From Paramacrobiotus metropolitanus (taxonomy: Eukaryota; Tardigrada; Eutardigrada; Parachela; Macrobiotidae), in the NCBI RefSeq assembly GCF_019649055.1, contig NW_026570415.1:98538-162537 (forward strand): a stretch of 64,000 nucleotides of DNA, given 5' to 3'. Shown here piece after piece: positions 45,531 through 56,135 of the stretch (position 1 is its first letter; every line of letters begins with the position of its first letter). Made by a program: the position numbers and the translations under genes. Under the pieces are notes generated by a model that was given only the letters and a program-made list of their open reading frames with translations, ran no database searches and was not told the origin of the DNA.

Positions 45531-47936
45531 CGTGGGCCATCGTTAAGAGCTGCTACGAATGTGACTCCAGCACCTTGCACCGGGACTGCCACATCAACCG
45601 TACCGACCGCGTCACACAGTGCGCACCCGATACGCATTACTGTCGGCTTGATTTCCTAAGCCGTGGAAACTTGGATAGTGTAAGCGATCTTCACTTGAAG
45701 ATGTTCCCTCGAAACACTGTGAAGTCAGAATCTGTTCGTAAGCAGAAAACGTCAAAAATGTGTGCAAAGCGATATTTCGCAGAGGAGAATTAGTCGCAGG
45801 GCATTTGGTTGCAGACATTTCGCAGGAATGCCTTCTCGCCGCGCGACATTTTGTCGCGGGACATTTAGTCGTCAGGACATCATGCCGCGAGACATTTCGT
45901 GACGAGGCCGTTTTGACAACGAGACAATTCGTCGCGAAACCGTATTGAGGCAAAAACATGTCATATATCAATAAAATTAATATTACACTACTTTCTTTAA
46001 AGAAGTCCCGAAAACGAAAGAAAACCAAGAAACCTAAAAAAATCAGACCTCAAAGAAAACCTAAGAAATTCTAAGTTAAGAAACTTAAGACGAACACGAA
46101 AACCTACGAAAACATAAACGAACATAAGACAACGAACAACATAAACGAACAGACAACTTAAGGAACACACGAAAAAATAAGAAAGCATAAGACAACAGAA
46201 GAAGAAAACTTGGAAAACATGTAAACACTATCGTCTTCATATGCGGTGAACTGCCGGCGCCCAAACGTCTTGCGTCAAAATGTCGCAAAGATAAAATGTT
46301 TCAAGTATTATGCCCCACAGCGAAATGTCGCAGCGTCGGAGCTAACAAATCGTTCCAGAATCACGCTTCAATGCTGGTATTGAATAGAAAGCGTCCAGGA
46401 GCAGAAAAGCGCATACGCTTTAGGATAGGATGTGGCCAATAGTCACAGGGTTACGTTCAAGGTTTCGTGTTTGCAGACCAAACACCAAATCAACATACCC
46501 ATAATCGAAGACATCGCTCCGGTGGAGAGAGTGGACAAGTCCTATGTCTACATCACCGAGGAGACCATGCACTCCATCACGCTCAGCGGAGACAGCATCA
46601 ACAATCCATCCCTCTTTGAAGAGATCGAAAAGCGTTCTCCTTCGCTCCCAGCCGAGCTGAATATTAACCCCAAAGGCCTGCAGACCGATACCACCAGCAC
46701 GTTGCCGGCCGGGAAGAGCTTCACCATGCGGCTGAAATCCGCGACGGACCGGCGGATCGTGCTGACCGTGGCCAATCCGCGCGTCGCCTTCACCTTCACC
46801 AATTCCACGCTGCTGCAGCAGGTGCTCGGCTTCGAGACCGCCCAGATGCCGCCGGGTACGAAAGAAAAGCGGGCAGAACGCTTCATCCTGGGGCTGAACG
46901 GCGGGAAGAAGCTGACCGAGGAGTTTGTCGCCGCTCGGCCGATGGATTCGGGTGTGGCGATTATATTAAGTAAGTGCGCGCCACAGGGTGTTACTTAAAA
47001 TATATTACTGCCCGGCTGGCGATTGGCCAGTTTAGCCTTTTGAGGGATGGCGATTGGTTGGCCAACAGCAGCCTTTTGTGGCCTTTTGCTAGGGTGAATG
47101 TTCGTTGCCAGAAAATTACTCAATGTGACCGTAAAAGTTCTTACTGTACATGCTCATTAGTAAGTCATCTGGACCCAAATAAAGTTGTAATATAGTATTA
47201 TTACTATTATATCATTTGCTTCATTGCTAACATTCGGTAATATATGTCACCTACGCACACACAGATATTGTTTTTTACGCACACACAGATGCCGCCGCTG
47301 CAGAATTAATGTTTCGTTATAATCCTGTTCCGCTTTACTCCACTCAGCGACATACTGTATTTTAATTTCTGTAGAAAATCCAATCATGCTCTGAATTTTC
47401 GAAACTTTTTGCAACGTTATTAAGAGTCATACAAAAAGTTTCTAAACTCAAAGGTCGTCTATATTTTTGTATGCGCAGACACTTTGTAGTACTGTTGAGT
47501 CTGTCCAGCTGTACTGGTCGAGCCTGCTAAGCAGTTGAATGTGGCAGAACGGAAATTAAGAAAGAGGTTTGAAGCACATTCTAATGACATATGGGCGCTT
47601 TTCTTGTCGCAGATCCGGCATGGGTAGGAAGGTCGTGCGGTAAACCCGGCGTTCAGTTACCAGCCCAGCCGTCCACCAACCGCCTTTGGTGCCGGCAGGT
47701 CAGCAGCCGGGATCGCATCTGTCTGTGTGCGTCCGATCAGTGCAACGGCGTCGTGACGGTCAACCAGATAGATCTGGTGGAGGCCGACCAATTTCCGCCG
47801 GACCCGGGGTTCCGCGGCGGGCCATGGCACGGGGGGAGTGACGGGACGGTCGCGCCAGCGATGACAGCGGATGCGGACACGGACGATGGTGGTGGGCCCT
47901 GGCCTGATGACGCCGGCGGGAACGACACGGTCAAAC
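45531..47936 (+). CDS. Ly6/three-finger-like gene, partial (two exons recognised)
   Basis: Exon A (45531 to 45677 or 45679, acceptor CCGGCAG) encodes SCYECDSS..C....C.......YCRLDF, the CxxC start of a Ly6/uPAR domain. Exon B (47613-47936, acceptor TTGTCGCAG, donor AAC|GTAAGT) encodes GRSCGKPG..WCRQ..CLCASDQCNG, the closing CxC..DxCN of the same fold, then an acidic Gly/Asp-rich stretch. Phase-1 joining works if exon A ends at 45677 (donor GTGTAA); the better donor GTAAGC at 45680 would be phase 0. Signal peptide and C-terminal exon (perhaps a GPI anchor) are not located. The long intron holds the exon at 46477 and repeat arrays. Confidence 0.45.
45770..45950. repeat. GACATTT(c/t)GTCGC repeat cluster
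   Basis: About ten imperfect copies of a 13- to 14-nt motif, GACATTTTGTCGCGG, in direct order. Related motifs in the opposite sense lie at 46265-46345 and 55540-55615 (GCGAAATGTC). Confidence 0.75.
45990..46200. repeat. AACCTAAGAAA-type degenerate array
   Basis: Roughly 200 nt of CTAAGAAA/CATAAGACAA motifs with a period near 10, of the same kind as the foldback interior at 51790-52050 and the F-box intron repeat at 5125. Confidence 0.7.
46477..46969 (+). CDS. Orphan exon of unknown protein
   Basis: A 493-nt open exon lies between acceptor GTTTGCAG and donor TTAA|GTAAGT and has gene-like codon use, unlike its AT-rich surroundings. It encodes about 164 residues, beta-rich, with ITLSGDSI, a region of basic turns and FTNSTLLQQVLGFE. 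That last hydrophobic-x-LGF segment recalls capsid-type proteins of Maverick/Polinton elements, but the likeness is short and weak. Its 3' phase (1) would allow splicing to the Ly6 exon at 47613, though that would split the Ly6 fold. It may belong to another gene or to a decayed mobile element. Confidence 0.5.
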
Positions 47937-48224
47937 GTAAGTGTTCAGCGAATGCGATTTGCCAAAGCAGTCCAAAACGTTCGACCTAGTTTAAGCAAAC
48001 AACCCATCTTTTTCGCACAGTTGTTAGATCACTGTATTTTAGTCACATCTCACCAGCCGAATATGTAATGCGCATCCAGAGCTTTTTTAGAATAGCGCAC
48101 TGCTAGCAGTGCACCCAGATCATCTAGCTACAGAAAAAGCAAAGGAAAAACTGTTTTGCAAAATAAAAGTCGCTAGTTACTCGCACTCGCATATACGTAC
48201 GTTTAGCGGATAGATTAGTTTCCA
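47937..48224. other. Intergenic, nothing recognised
   Basis: Follows the last recognised Ly6-like exon; a terminal exon should lie downstream but is not identified. Confidence 0.4.
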
Positions 48225-48496
48225 TACGAGGAGGGAATAAGCGTCTTCGGTAGCGCGTTCGAATAGTCAAGACACCTTGAACACTGTGCGTCAAGTGTGC
48301 GACAGCATGATTCACTTAACAGCCACCCGTGGAATGTTGCCCATCTGCGTGCACCTCACCGTCAACCGTGGCCAAGTTAAACGTGGATTGCCAGCCCTCT
48401 GCGGTTGACTGTCAAGCCAGATCTGCAGCCACACGAGTGTTCAAAGTGTCTGGACTATTCGAACGCGCTACCAAAGATGCTTGTTCCCTCCTCGTA
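48225..48496. mobile_element. Foldback/MITE with about 65-bp imperfect terminal inverted repeats
   Basis: The left arm TACGAGGAGGGAATAAGC..GGTAGCGCGTTCGAATAGTC is matched in reverse complement by the right arm ending ..TTGTTCCCTCCTCGTA, about 85-90 percent by eye. The interior is noncoding. Confidence 0.8.
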
Positions 48497-49093
48497 GTCT
48501 TTAAAAGCTGGCAACCCAGCCAACCCTTAAATACCACATTTTTGCAGGAACGCCGCGCAACCAGGGTGGTGCATCTTGTGGTCGACCGGGTATCATGGAA
48601 ACATCTGGAAGAACCGTTGTTGGACTGTTGGTTTGTTCGGTAATGCGCGCGTCCAACTTGCGCACGAAGTTGTTCAGACTGAGTGTGATATTATAAGAAG
48701 CAAGTCTTGGGTGTCTCGGTTAGCGCACAATGCCCGCGTTGTCGGCAGAAATTTTCATTTGGACTTGCGTGAAACATTCCTGTAAAGGAATTACATAACG
48801 AATTTCACTGAAAGCAGGAGCGCCACATGTTATTCATTTCCAAAAGCAGAGGAATAAATTCAGAATCCGATGACCGCAACTCCGCAAGAGAATTTCAACG
48901 TTTCTGCGCAACGACTTGCAACTTAGCCGAATTCGCGCGAATGATAATAATAATTATGTATTTCAAGCTCCTGCAGCTTTTCTGTGACACTTACTTATAT
49001 TTCTACATGAAATACAGTCACATTTTTGAATATTAGCAAACACTAGAGTAAACACTAAAAAAATTCACTACACTAAACACTCAAAAAAATTTA
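48497..49093. other. Intergenic, nothing recognised
   Basis: No supported gene. AACACTCAAAAAAATT-like repeats just before the palindrome. Confidence 0.45.
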
Positions 49094-49279
49094 AAACACT
49101 CAATAATGTCATCCTAAAACTGATAATTCAGTGATTTAATGCGACGAGTATTTGAATATGCTCTGTTGCACGATATACAAGTACTACTGTACTTGTATAT
49201 CGTGCAACAGAGCATATTCAAATACTCGTCGCATTAAATCACTGAATTATCAGTTTTAGGATGACATTATTGAGTGTTT
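49094..49279. repeat. Perfect 91-bp palindrome with 4-nt loop
   Basis: Arms 49094-49184 and 49189-49279 are exact reverse complements with loop TACT. No mismatch was found on full reading. Outside the arms the match ends at once. Confidence 0.97.
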
Positions 49280-50527
49280 ATGATCCGGAGGTGTGTTCAA
49301 GATATTAACTGATCAATGATCAAATCTCCGTTCTTCTAGCCCTGCAGCATTGTTCTTGAACTTGCAATACGAGTACGTATTGTTGGAAGCATTCATGACC
49401 TTATTGTACATTACTGATTCCTGAAACTGAAGCCACCGAATTTCTTTAACGAATCTGCAAATAGCACATCTAGGGTACTCGTATTTTATGTATCGCATTG
49501 GACGCGGCCAACGCATGCACACTGTAATGAAGCGATGGAGCTCCTAAAACACCAGCATGCGCACTGGAGCTGGAATATCTTGGCACAGATGAAGAGCCTG
49601 CGCAATTTAGCCGTTATTTGACACTTGTGATCGCATAATTATGATTGGAAGGTTTCTTGTTACTGTATCTTTTTATTTTAAAATTGTGATGTTGCCCTGA
49701 CAAACTCCGTGGATTGCATGTACAAGCTGGATTTGTAGACGCTTAATTAATATTTTGTAATTTTGCATTAACGTCTCGTTTTGCTGCAGTCGTTTTCTGT
49801 GTCTGTGTTACTATGTAGATTAAAATTTCCTTTACTTTGAAATACGATAAAATGCCGCAAAATACAACCATTTATTTGCAAATGCTGCTCTGGAAAATGA
49901 AAAATTAGTTGCTTCTGCAAACTGAAAAGTACACATAAGTCTCTTAATTTCCGTTCCTTAAGCAACGTATTTACTAGTGAGTCGGCGATGTCCGCCTGGG
50001 GAAGCAACCGGGCGCCGTAAAACGCATTTAATCAAGGGAGCAGACAGAAATTCGTTAGACACACGATCTATCTAACTCTGTACTTTTGATTAAAAAGCGG
50101 TGCCCGTTTAACGGTTTACGGCGGATACCGCCGACTCACTACTACAAGTAGTACGCAGCTGTGCAATAGTTAAGTATAAAGAGCGAAATATATAAACTAA
50201 TTGGCAAATGTTTCGACCAGCTGGCTGACATCAGCAGTCAACGAAACTCAGTCACATAATACTGCAATTCTTTCTTCATGCCGTTTGTTGGCACGTTCGT
50301 TTAAGTTATCAGCGAAAGTTGTGTGGAATTAACAGAAATCAAAATAACTGCATCGTAATAATGACTTTCGGCAAAAACCCGTAACACGGGGGTGACTGCC
50401 GGGACCGGCGCCGGGGCTTGTTTAGAGCACGGCCCTACGCCCATTAAAAAAAATAGAATGCTGATTCGGAATCAGCGAATTTTTTTGATAAAAACAACTA
50501 TCTCCTTGAAAAATAAAATGTTACTCC
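49280..50527. other. Intergenic, nothing recognised
   Basis: 49990-50150 contains a weak inverted repeat around TGAGTCGGCGATGTCCGCC and GGCGGATACCGCCGACTCAC, possibly another small element. No gene. Confidence 0.45.
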
Positions 50528-50830
50528 TGGGGGGTCCAGGGCCATGCAACGTACCGCCGTCATGGGCGGTCGCAATAGCGTACCAAGAGAAAATATTTTA
50601 TTCCGCATTTTAACACCAAATTCCAGCCAAATCAAATGCGCCGATTCGGAATCAGCCATGAGAAAAATTATCTGGCCACTCGATTTCAATAATTTTTCCG
50701 ATTGCAGATTCTGGATCAGCACCATTGACTGACCGGAAAATTATTTCCACACACAGGAAATAATATTTTGCCTTGGAGCTCTCTTGCGGCCTCCGTTGGT
50801 GGCGGTACCTTGTAGGGCCCTGGACCCCCA
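50528..50830. mobile_element. MITE with TGGGGGTCCAGGGCC terminal inverted repeats
   Basis: Left TGGGGGGTCCAGGGCCATGC..GTACCGCC and right GGCGGTACCTTGTAGGGCCC..ACCCCCA are inverted repeats of about 70 bp with gaps. 303 bp in all. GATTCGGAATCAG-like sequence occurs inside and just left of it. No target duplication is clear. Confidence 0.75.
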
Positions 50831-51509
50831 GTCAAAACATGCTGCTATATCAAGAAGTAAGCAACGACTATGTTTCGCAACCAACCAGTGCTGATGATTA
50901 CGACTTTGTTGTCGTAATCATCGCTCGTCGCGGAAAAAATTAATTGGATAATTATATGGTGCTGTACAGCACTATATAAACCTTTTTATGGTTTACTGTA
51001 CAAAATGTGAATTATAACGCTCTTCTCTACAACGCACAACGCTCTTCTCTTTTTCTTCGCACAACCGCACTTACCGCAATCGCACTTAAGAAGGGACAAT
51101 GGCTCCAATTATCTTCGCAGCCATCCTGGTCTATGACGACATGGATGGTTCCGAGAATAATTGGAGGGCTCGTCTACGCTTCTAGCCTGACCATTGTGAT
51201 AAAATACCACAAAATGAGTTAATTGGTACGTACCACCCTTTTTTCTCCCTTTGCGGCATTTCACCGCGGATTTTACTTATCATTTTTTGTAGGTTCCGAG
51301 GATGCAGTTCATCCGTTCTTGCCCCGATGGGCATCCGCCAGTTAGCGTTCCGGATGCCTGGGGATGAACGGGCTTCCCGAAGCTTTACATGATACGCGCG
51401 CGAAAACGGACAGCAGTTACCTACCCTGGAGGCACGGACCGCATAGGCGTTACGTGCTTCTTCCTTGGTCGTAAGCTACTGTTGGCTGTTCGACCACTAC
51501 TGAGCAGCC
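50831..51509. other. Intergenic with small hairpins
   Basis: GATGATTACGAC faces GTCGTAATCATC at 50893-50922; CCAATTAT..CCATCC faces GGATGG..ATAATTGG at 51105-51160. TATATAAA at 50973. No gene recognised. Confidence 0.4.
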
Positions 51510-52259
51510 TAATAAAACGGCCCGCGCCCAAGCTCGGACTCGGACTTGGACTACTAAAACTTAGACTTGGACTTCACTTGGACTCTAAAACTCGGACTTT
51601 ACTTGGACTTGGACTTCGTTTAAAATTTGGACTTGGACTTTCCTTGGACTCTAAAACTTGGACTTTATGACTTTGACTTGGATTTAGGCGCTTCTTATGT
51701 TTCTTATGTCTTCTTACGCTTCTTCATGTTTTCTCAGGTTTCTTAGGTTTCTTTGGCTACTTAGCCTTCTTAGGTTTCTTAGGTTTAGCAGAATACCAAA
51801 GAATACCCAAATAACCTAAGAAATTTTAGAAACCTCAGAAACCTAAGACTAAAGAAACTTAAGAAACCAAAGAAATCAAAGAAACTAAGAACCCTAAGAA
51901 ACCTGTGAAACATCAGAAACCTAAGAAACCTAAGAAACCAAAGGAATCAAAGAACCTAAGAACCCTAAGAAACCTAAGAAACGTGAGAAACCTCAGAAAC
52001 CTAAGAAACCTAAGAAACCTAAGAAACCTAAGAAACCTAAGAAACCTAAGAAATGCCTAAATCTAAGTCTCAGTCATAAAGTCCAAGTTTTAGAGTCCAA
52101 GTAAAGTCCAAGTCCAATTTTAAGTGAAGTCCGAGTCCAAGTCCAAGTGAAGTCCGAGTTTTAGAGTCCAAGTTTTAGAGTCCAAGTGAAGTCCAAGTCC
52201 AAGTTTTAGTAGTCCGAGTCCGAGTCCAAGTCCGAGCTTGAGCGCGGGCCTAATAAAAC
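51510..52259. mobile_element. Foldback (FB-type) element with 9-bp target duplication
   Basis: TAATAAAAC at 51510-51518 and 52251-52259 flanks the element 51519-52250. Its ends, GGCCCGCGCCCAAGCTCGG and ..GAGCTTGAGCGCGGGCC, are inverted. Each arm (about 180-200 bp) is a tandem array of GGACTTGGACT motifs, followed by a shorter ATTTAGGC segment and TTCTTAGG repeats. The centre is a 9-bp CCTAAGAAA array. Arms of tandem repeats plus a 9-bp duplication are the hallmarks of Drosophila FB elements (established knowledge). It encodes nothing. Confidence 0.9.
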
Positions 52260-53025
52260 AACAGCAAAAGAACGGCAGTGTTTTGTTGTTTTCTTTTTCA
52301 GAAAAAAGGTGTAGATTCCTGCAACCTAACGTAAATTCCGCCTTTATATCATGCAAGCTCATGACACGATTTCGAATTCACCAACTTCTCGCCACATAAT
52401 GTTCCGGGGTTCAGTTCTGGTTAACACATCGTCGATCACACGCTAGACAACGCTGGGAACACACGCACAACATCCAAGCCGGCATAAAAAAACACCCGCC
52501 ACGCATTGAAATAGCTGCAACTATTGCATTGACTTATTGCGTAATAAAGGCCAATGTTCGGGATCATATGTTTGCACTGAGGACGATGCTTTTTTCGAGG
52601 ACACAAAAAAAACAGTCAAACCCGACCCTGAAGCAGAGACTAAGTGTAACTTTATTATGACACAGCGTCATGCATCGGTGTGTGATTAGGCGAAGTGTAG
52701 AAATAATGTGTTGTTTATTTCGTTTCCTTGCACACGAAGTTTTGCGGAATTGTAAAACGTGTATGAATAATTCATTGATAAAAACTTAGTGAATTACAGA
52801 AAAATGTAATACAAAAACCGCTGCAGAATCTGTATCAAGAGGCTCCGAATCAAAACAGCAATTCGGTAAAGTAGGCCGCAAGAAAACCAAATAATTAAAA
52901 GTGAAGGAGTAAACGAATCGTACCTCATTGCAGAATAACACTACATTCGTGAAAAAGCGTCCCATATACTTAGAACATTAACCAATAGCGATTCCGATTT
53001 ACGACAATTACAATTCTGCGCGCCC
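52260..53025. other. Intergenic, nothing recognised
   Basis: 3' flank of the reverse F-box copy; no supported feature. Confidence 0.5.
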
Positions 53026-54865
53026 TCACAAACGACACATTTCATTCCGTGTCGCCCAGTTCTGTAATTTGACGAGGAAATGGCGGATAATGCGCGACAG
53101 TTTCTCCAGTTGCACATCTTTCAGCCCGTCCACGCACCATATCTTCCCGCGAAAATGCGAGGACGGACGCGGATCAGCGGACTGCAGCGCGCACAGTGGC
53201 TGTAAGGCAAATGTTTAGTTCAACGTTCTCCCAGTCGTAACAACAGCTAATTAATCGCGAATCATTACTACCTGACAGACAACGTCTTTCACAATGACCG
53301 TCGTGTTCAGTTTCCGACCGGCTTTTAGCCGCTGGATCAGCTTGTACACCGTGTTCCCATGGGGCATCGGCAACACCGCCTCCAACGCATCTCAAAATGC
53401 GCAGACGATACCAGTACAGCGCGGAAACCGCATGGCACGAACACCGATGTGTATCTGCCGTGTCGACGTCTTTTCCTCCGCATCTCGCTTGATGCGAAAC
53501 CCGTAGGTGAATACGCGGTTGCCGATGTGGATGGCATCGCACGGCAGACTGCCACATTTGGCAATGAAGTCCTGCAGCCAATCCAGCCGACCGTCGTCAA
53601 CCCAAGCCGAGAGACGGTCACAATCGGTAAAGTGCGGCTTACTGATTCTGGGCCAAAACGGGCACCTCGGGACGATGTCCTGTTCGAAGCGATGCAGATA
53701 CACGGTACGCAGCCGAATTCCGGACTGCTGGCCAGCCACATACTGAATCATGCCGCACAGGTTCTTCACCTCGAAGATGTTGTTGCGGTTTCCCTTCTTC
53801 AGGTGCGTGATGGCCAGGCGCTGCGTGTCGGGTCGTAGGCATTTGTACACGGTGGCCATTTGTAGGAAATCGTTGTATTTTCTCCGGGTGGCAAGCGCAC
53901 TATGGAAGACGAGGGTGGAACGCAGCGCGGGTGTAATCAGGATTCGGTTCCACGTGACGCACACAGCGCGCAGCATCGTCTGGTCCACGGTGTCCAAGTG
54001 GGAGAAAACCTCCTGCCACAACTCCGCCAGGAGCGCCCCCGACGTCTTGTCTTCGTCGCTGATCGGATCTTCGTGGTGAGGTTTCTGGACCAGAAAGATC
54101 AACAGCTTTGGGATACTGTTATTGTCGTTCGTCCACCACTACAACACGTCAATCGTGCACGCAGTCCCAACGTTAAATAAATCCGTTACTTACCCTGTTA
54201 AATCCTGCGGATAAAACATAACCTCGATACCTATACAGATAACGCGGCTGGTGGATGTACCGCAACTGACCGTCCGCGAGGTCCACCGCGAAAACTGCGA
54301 AGTAGTAAGGCACACGAACACAACCCTGCCGACAGAGCGCCTGTGCTTTATCAGTCGACAGCAAGCTAAATTCCTCGCCCAGGTCGACACAGTGCTTGAT
54401 AAAGCCGCCTGACCGGACGCACTCGCGGAGAAATGGCTGGTTTTCGGTGTTCAGCATGGGGCGAATGCGGTCGATCCGGACGAGGTCGGTGCACGCCGCG
54501 CCCCCATCCAGACTCCGCCAGTGGACCACGGCCCCTTCCTCGGTATACAGATGACGCAGCACGCCGCTTTCCCGACCGCTCATTTGTCCGGCGAGCCAGA
54601 TCCACGGACCCGATGGCGTCTCCGGCATCAGTATCTCCACCGGGACAGTTGGCTGCTTTTGGGTGTAGTAGAGACACTGATCCCGGGGCGGCATTCGAGT
54701 GGGAAAGAAGACGCTGCCGAACGGCGCAAATTCGCGTCGCCGATTAGCACACAGCAGGTCGACGAAGAGACCATCGCCCGTCACGTCGACCACACGCGCT
54801 AACCGCATCCGTAGATCGCTACCCTGAACGTGCACGATGTCAGCGCGGTTAATCCTGCTAGGCAT
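53026..54865 (-). pseudogene. F-box protein with FMRP-like N-terminus (copy 2), one in-frame UGA
   Basis: Minus-strand exons 54865-54194, 54138-53272 and 53199-53026 join in phase 0 (AGG|GTAAGT, TTGTAG|TGG, CAG|GTAGTA, TTACAG|CCA), about 570 codons. Two Agenet/Tudor-like modules cover about 12-60 and 75-140 (VEILMPETPSGPWIWLAGQM..DRIRPM). A KH0-like segment follows at about 150-215 (FIKHCVDLGEEF..YYFAVFAVDLADGQLRYI). The F-box is in exon 2 (LLAELWQEVFSHLDTVDQTMLRAV). At 53392-53394 TGA replaces the TGG (Trp) seen in copy 3, ending the protein about 98 codons early and removing the KKWCV-type tail. It is either a young pseudogene, a shortened functional protein, or a readthrough site. It lies head-to-head with copy 3. 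Confidence 0.8.
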
Positions 54866-55085
54866 GGTTGGACGACGTCCGGTACAAAACTACGTAAGAT
54901 CTGCTGGTCAAAGCGGATTACCGTCCACTGTATAGTAGTCGTTCAAACCTGTTATACTCGTGCTTACGTCGCAACTGGCAAGCACAGCAATAATTATTGG
55001 CAGCCAGGATGGATAGCGAATTCGAAAAAGGAAAGTACGTAGGACTAGGACACTAAAGCTTGCAGGTTACCTATCACCACTATAA
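54866..55085. promoter_or_regulatory. Upstream region of F-box copy 2
   Basis: On the minus strand GACCAGCAGA and GACGTCGTCCAACC just before the ATG recur before copy 3 at 60611-60664, showing that the promoter-proximal part was duplicated too. Confidence 0.6.
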
Positions 55086-55874
55086 CTCTATTTGACTACT
55101 CATCACAAATCCTTCATCCTCGTTTTAATGCTGACCGATAATCGCGTCATTAAAACTTTCACTGCTCTTTCGTTCAGCTGCAGAACCGGCTATACCGAAA
55201 ACCAAAAACTTAGCTTTGATATTTACTAAAGGTGCAAGCAGCATCTGCGCTGTGCTGAGTGGATGAATTATGAACAGTACTACTTACGGTCTATATCGAC
55301 GGTGGTGCGCGTTTCGTACACTAAGGCCTTGTCCCGAATTCGAAGCGAATCTCGCTATGGTACGGTTGCTCAACCGCACGAGGTGGCTGCATGCAGTGGC
55401 CACGCCTACAGATACGGTACGCGAAGCCACCTCGCGAGGTGGAGCTGCTGTATCGCAACGAGATTCGCTTCGAATTCGGGACGAGCCCTAACACAGCTTT
55501 GGAACACGGCAGTTTCATACGAATCACATTATCGCACCCGCGTCAAAATGTCCCGCGGCGAAATGTCTTTGCGGCAAAAAGTCGTGCGTCGAATTTAATT
55601 GCGGCGAAATGTCACACTCCCAAGTGTACGGGTGCGAGACAACGGGCCATATACGACTACACAGCGTAAGCGGTAATTCACTCCGTGTACGCAGCTTGCA
55701 ACTCCAGTACCGCTAAATATGTTAAAACTAATTAGTTTGTGGTGAAACCGGTTTTCGGTATAGCCGGTTGCGCAGCTCAACAAAAGAACAGAGAACGTCT
55801 TATTGACGCGATTGGCGCTCACAAGTCAGTATTAAAGTGATGATGCAGGATTTTCGATGAGTAGTCAAATAGAG
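55086..55874. mobile_element. Foldback element with about 130-bp inverted arms, holding a nested MITE
   Basis: The left arm (55086-55217: CTCTATTTGACTACTCATC.., ..ATCGCGTCA.., ..ACCGGCTATACCGAAAACC) is matched inverted at 55738-55874. The interior contains the MITE at 55322-55490 and a GCGAAATGTC repeat cluster at 55540-55615. Confidence 0.8.
55322..55490. mobile_element. 169-bp MITE with TSD ACAC
   Basis: Ends TAAGGCCTTGTCCCGAATTC and ..GAATTCGGGACGAGCCCTA are inverted; the exact core (55331-55352 with 55461-55482) is 22 bp and similarity extends inward. ACAC stands on both flanks (55318-55321, 55491-55494). Confidence 0.8.
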
Positions 55875-56135
55875 ACGAAAGGCTTATATGGAAAGTTGAA
55901 TTTGAATTTATTGTCTTATGCATCGGGACACGGTCCCCTCAAAGCATTTGACACTCGAGACAAAAGGAACAAAAGTTGAAATTATCAAAAATAAGAAGTT
56001 TTAACATTTGTTAAAAGTCATTACACGTTTACGTGCTAGATGCTAATATTTCGGCAAACAAAAACATGCAAAAATAAGGTGGAAGCAGTCGCTAAAGTCG
56101 TCCGTTGTCGGTAGAAATATTACACAATTTAAAAT

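Noticed and set aside
51785-52060. CRISPR array or telomeric repeat at the CCTAAGAAA tract
   Set aside because: A 9-nt tandem without spacers, placed inside an inverted-repeat element with target duplication; telomere repeats would be at a chromosome end and of TTAGG type.
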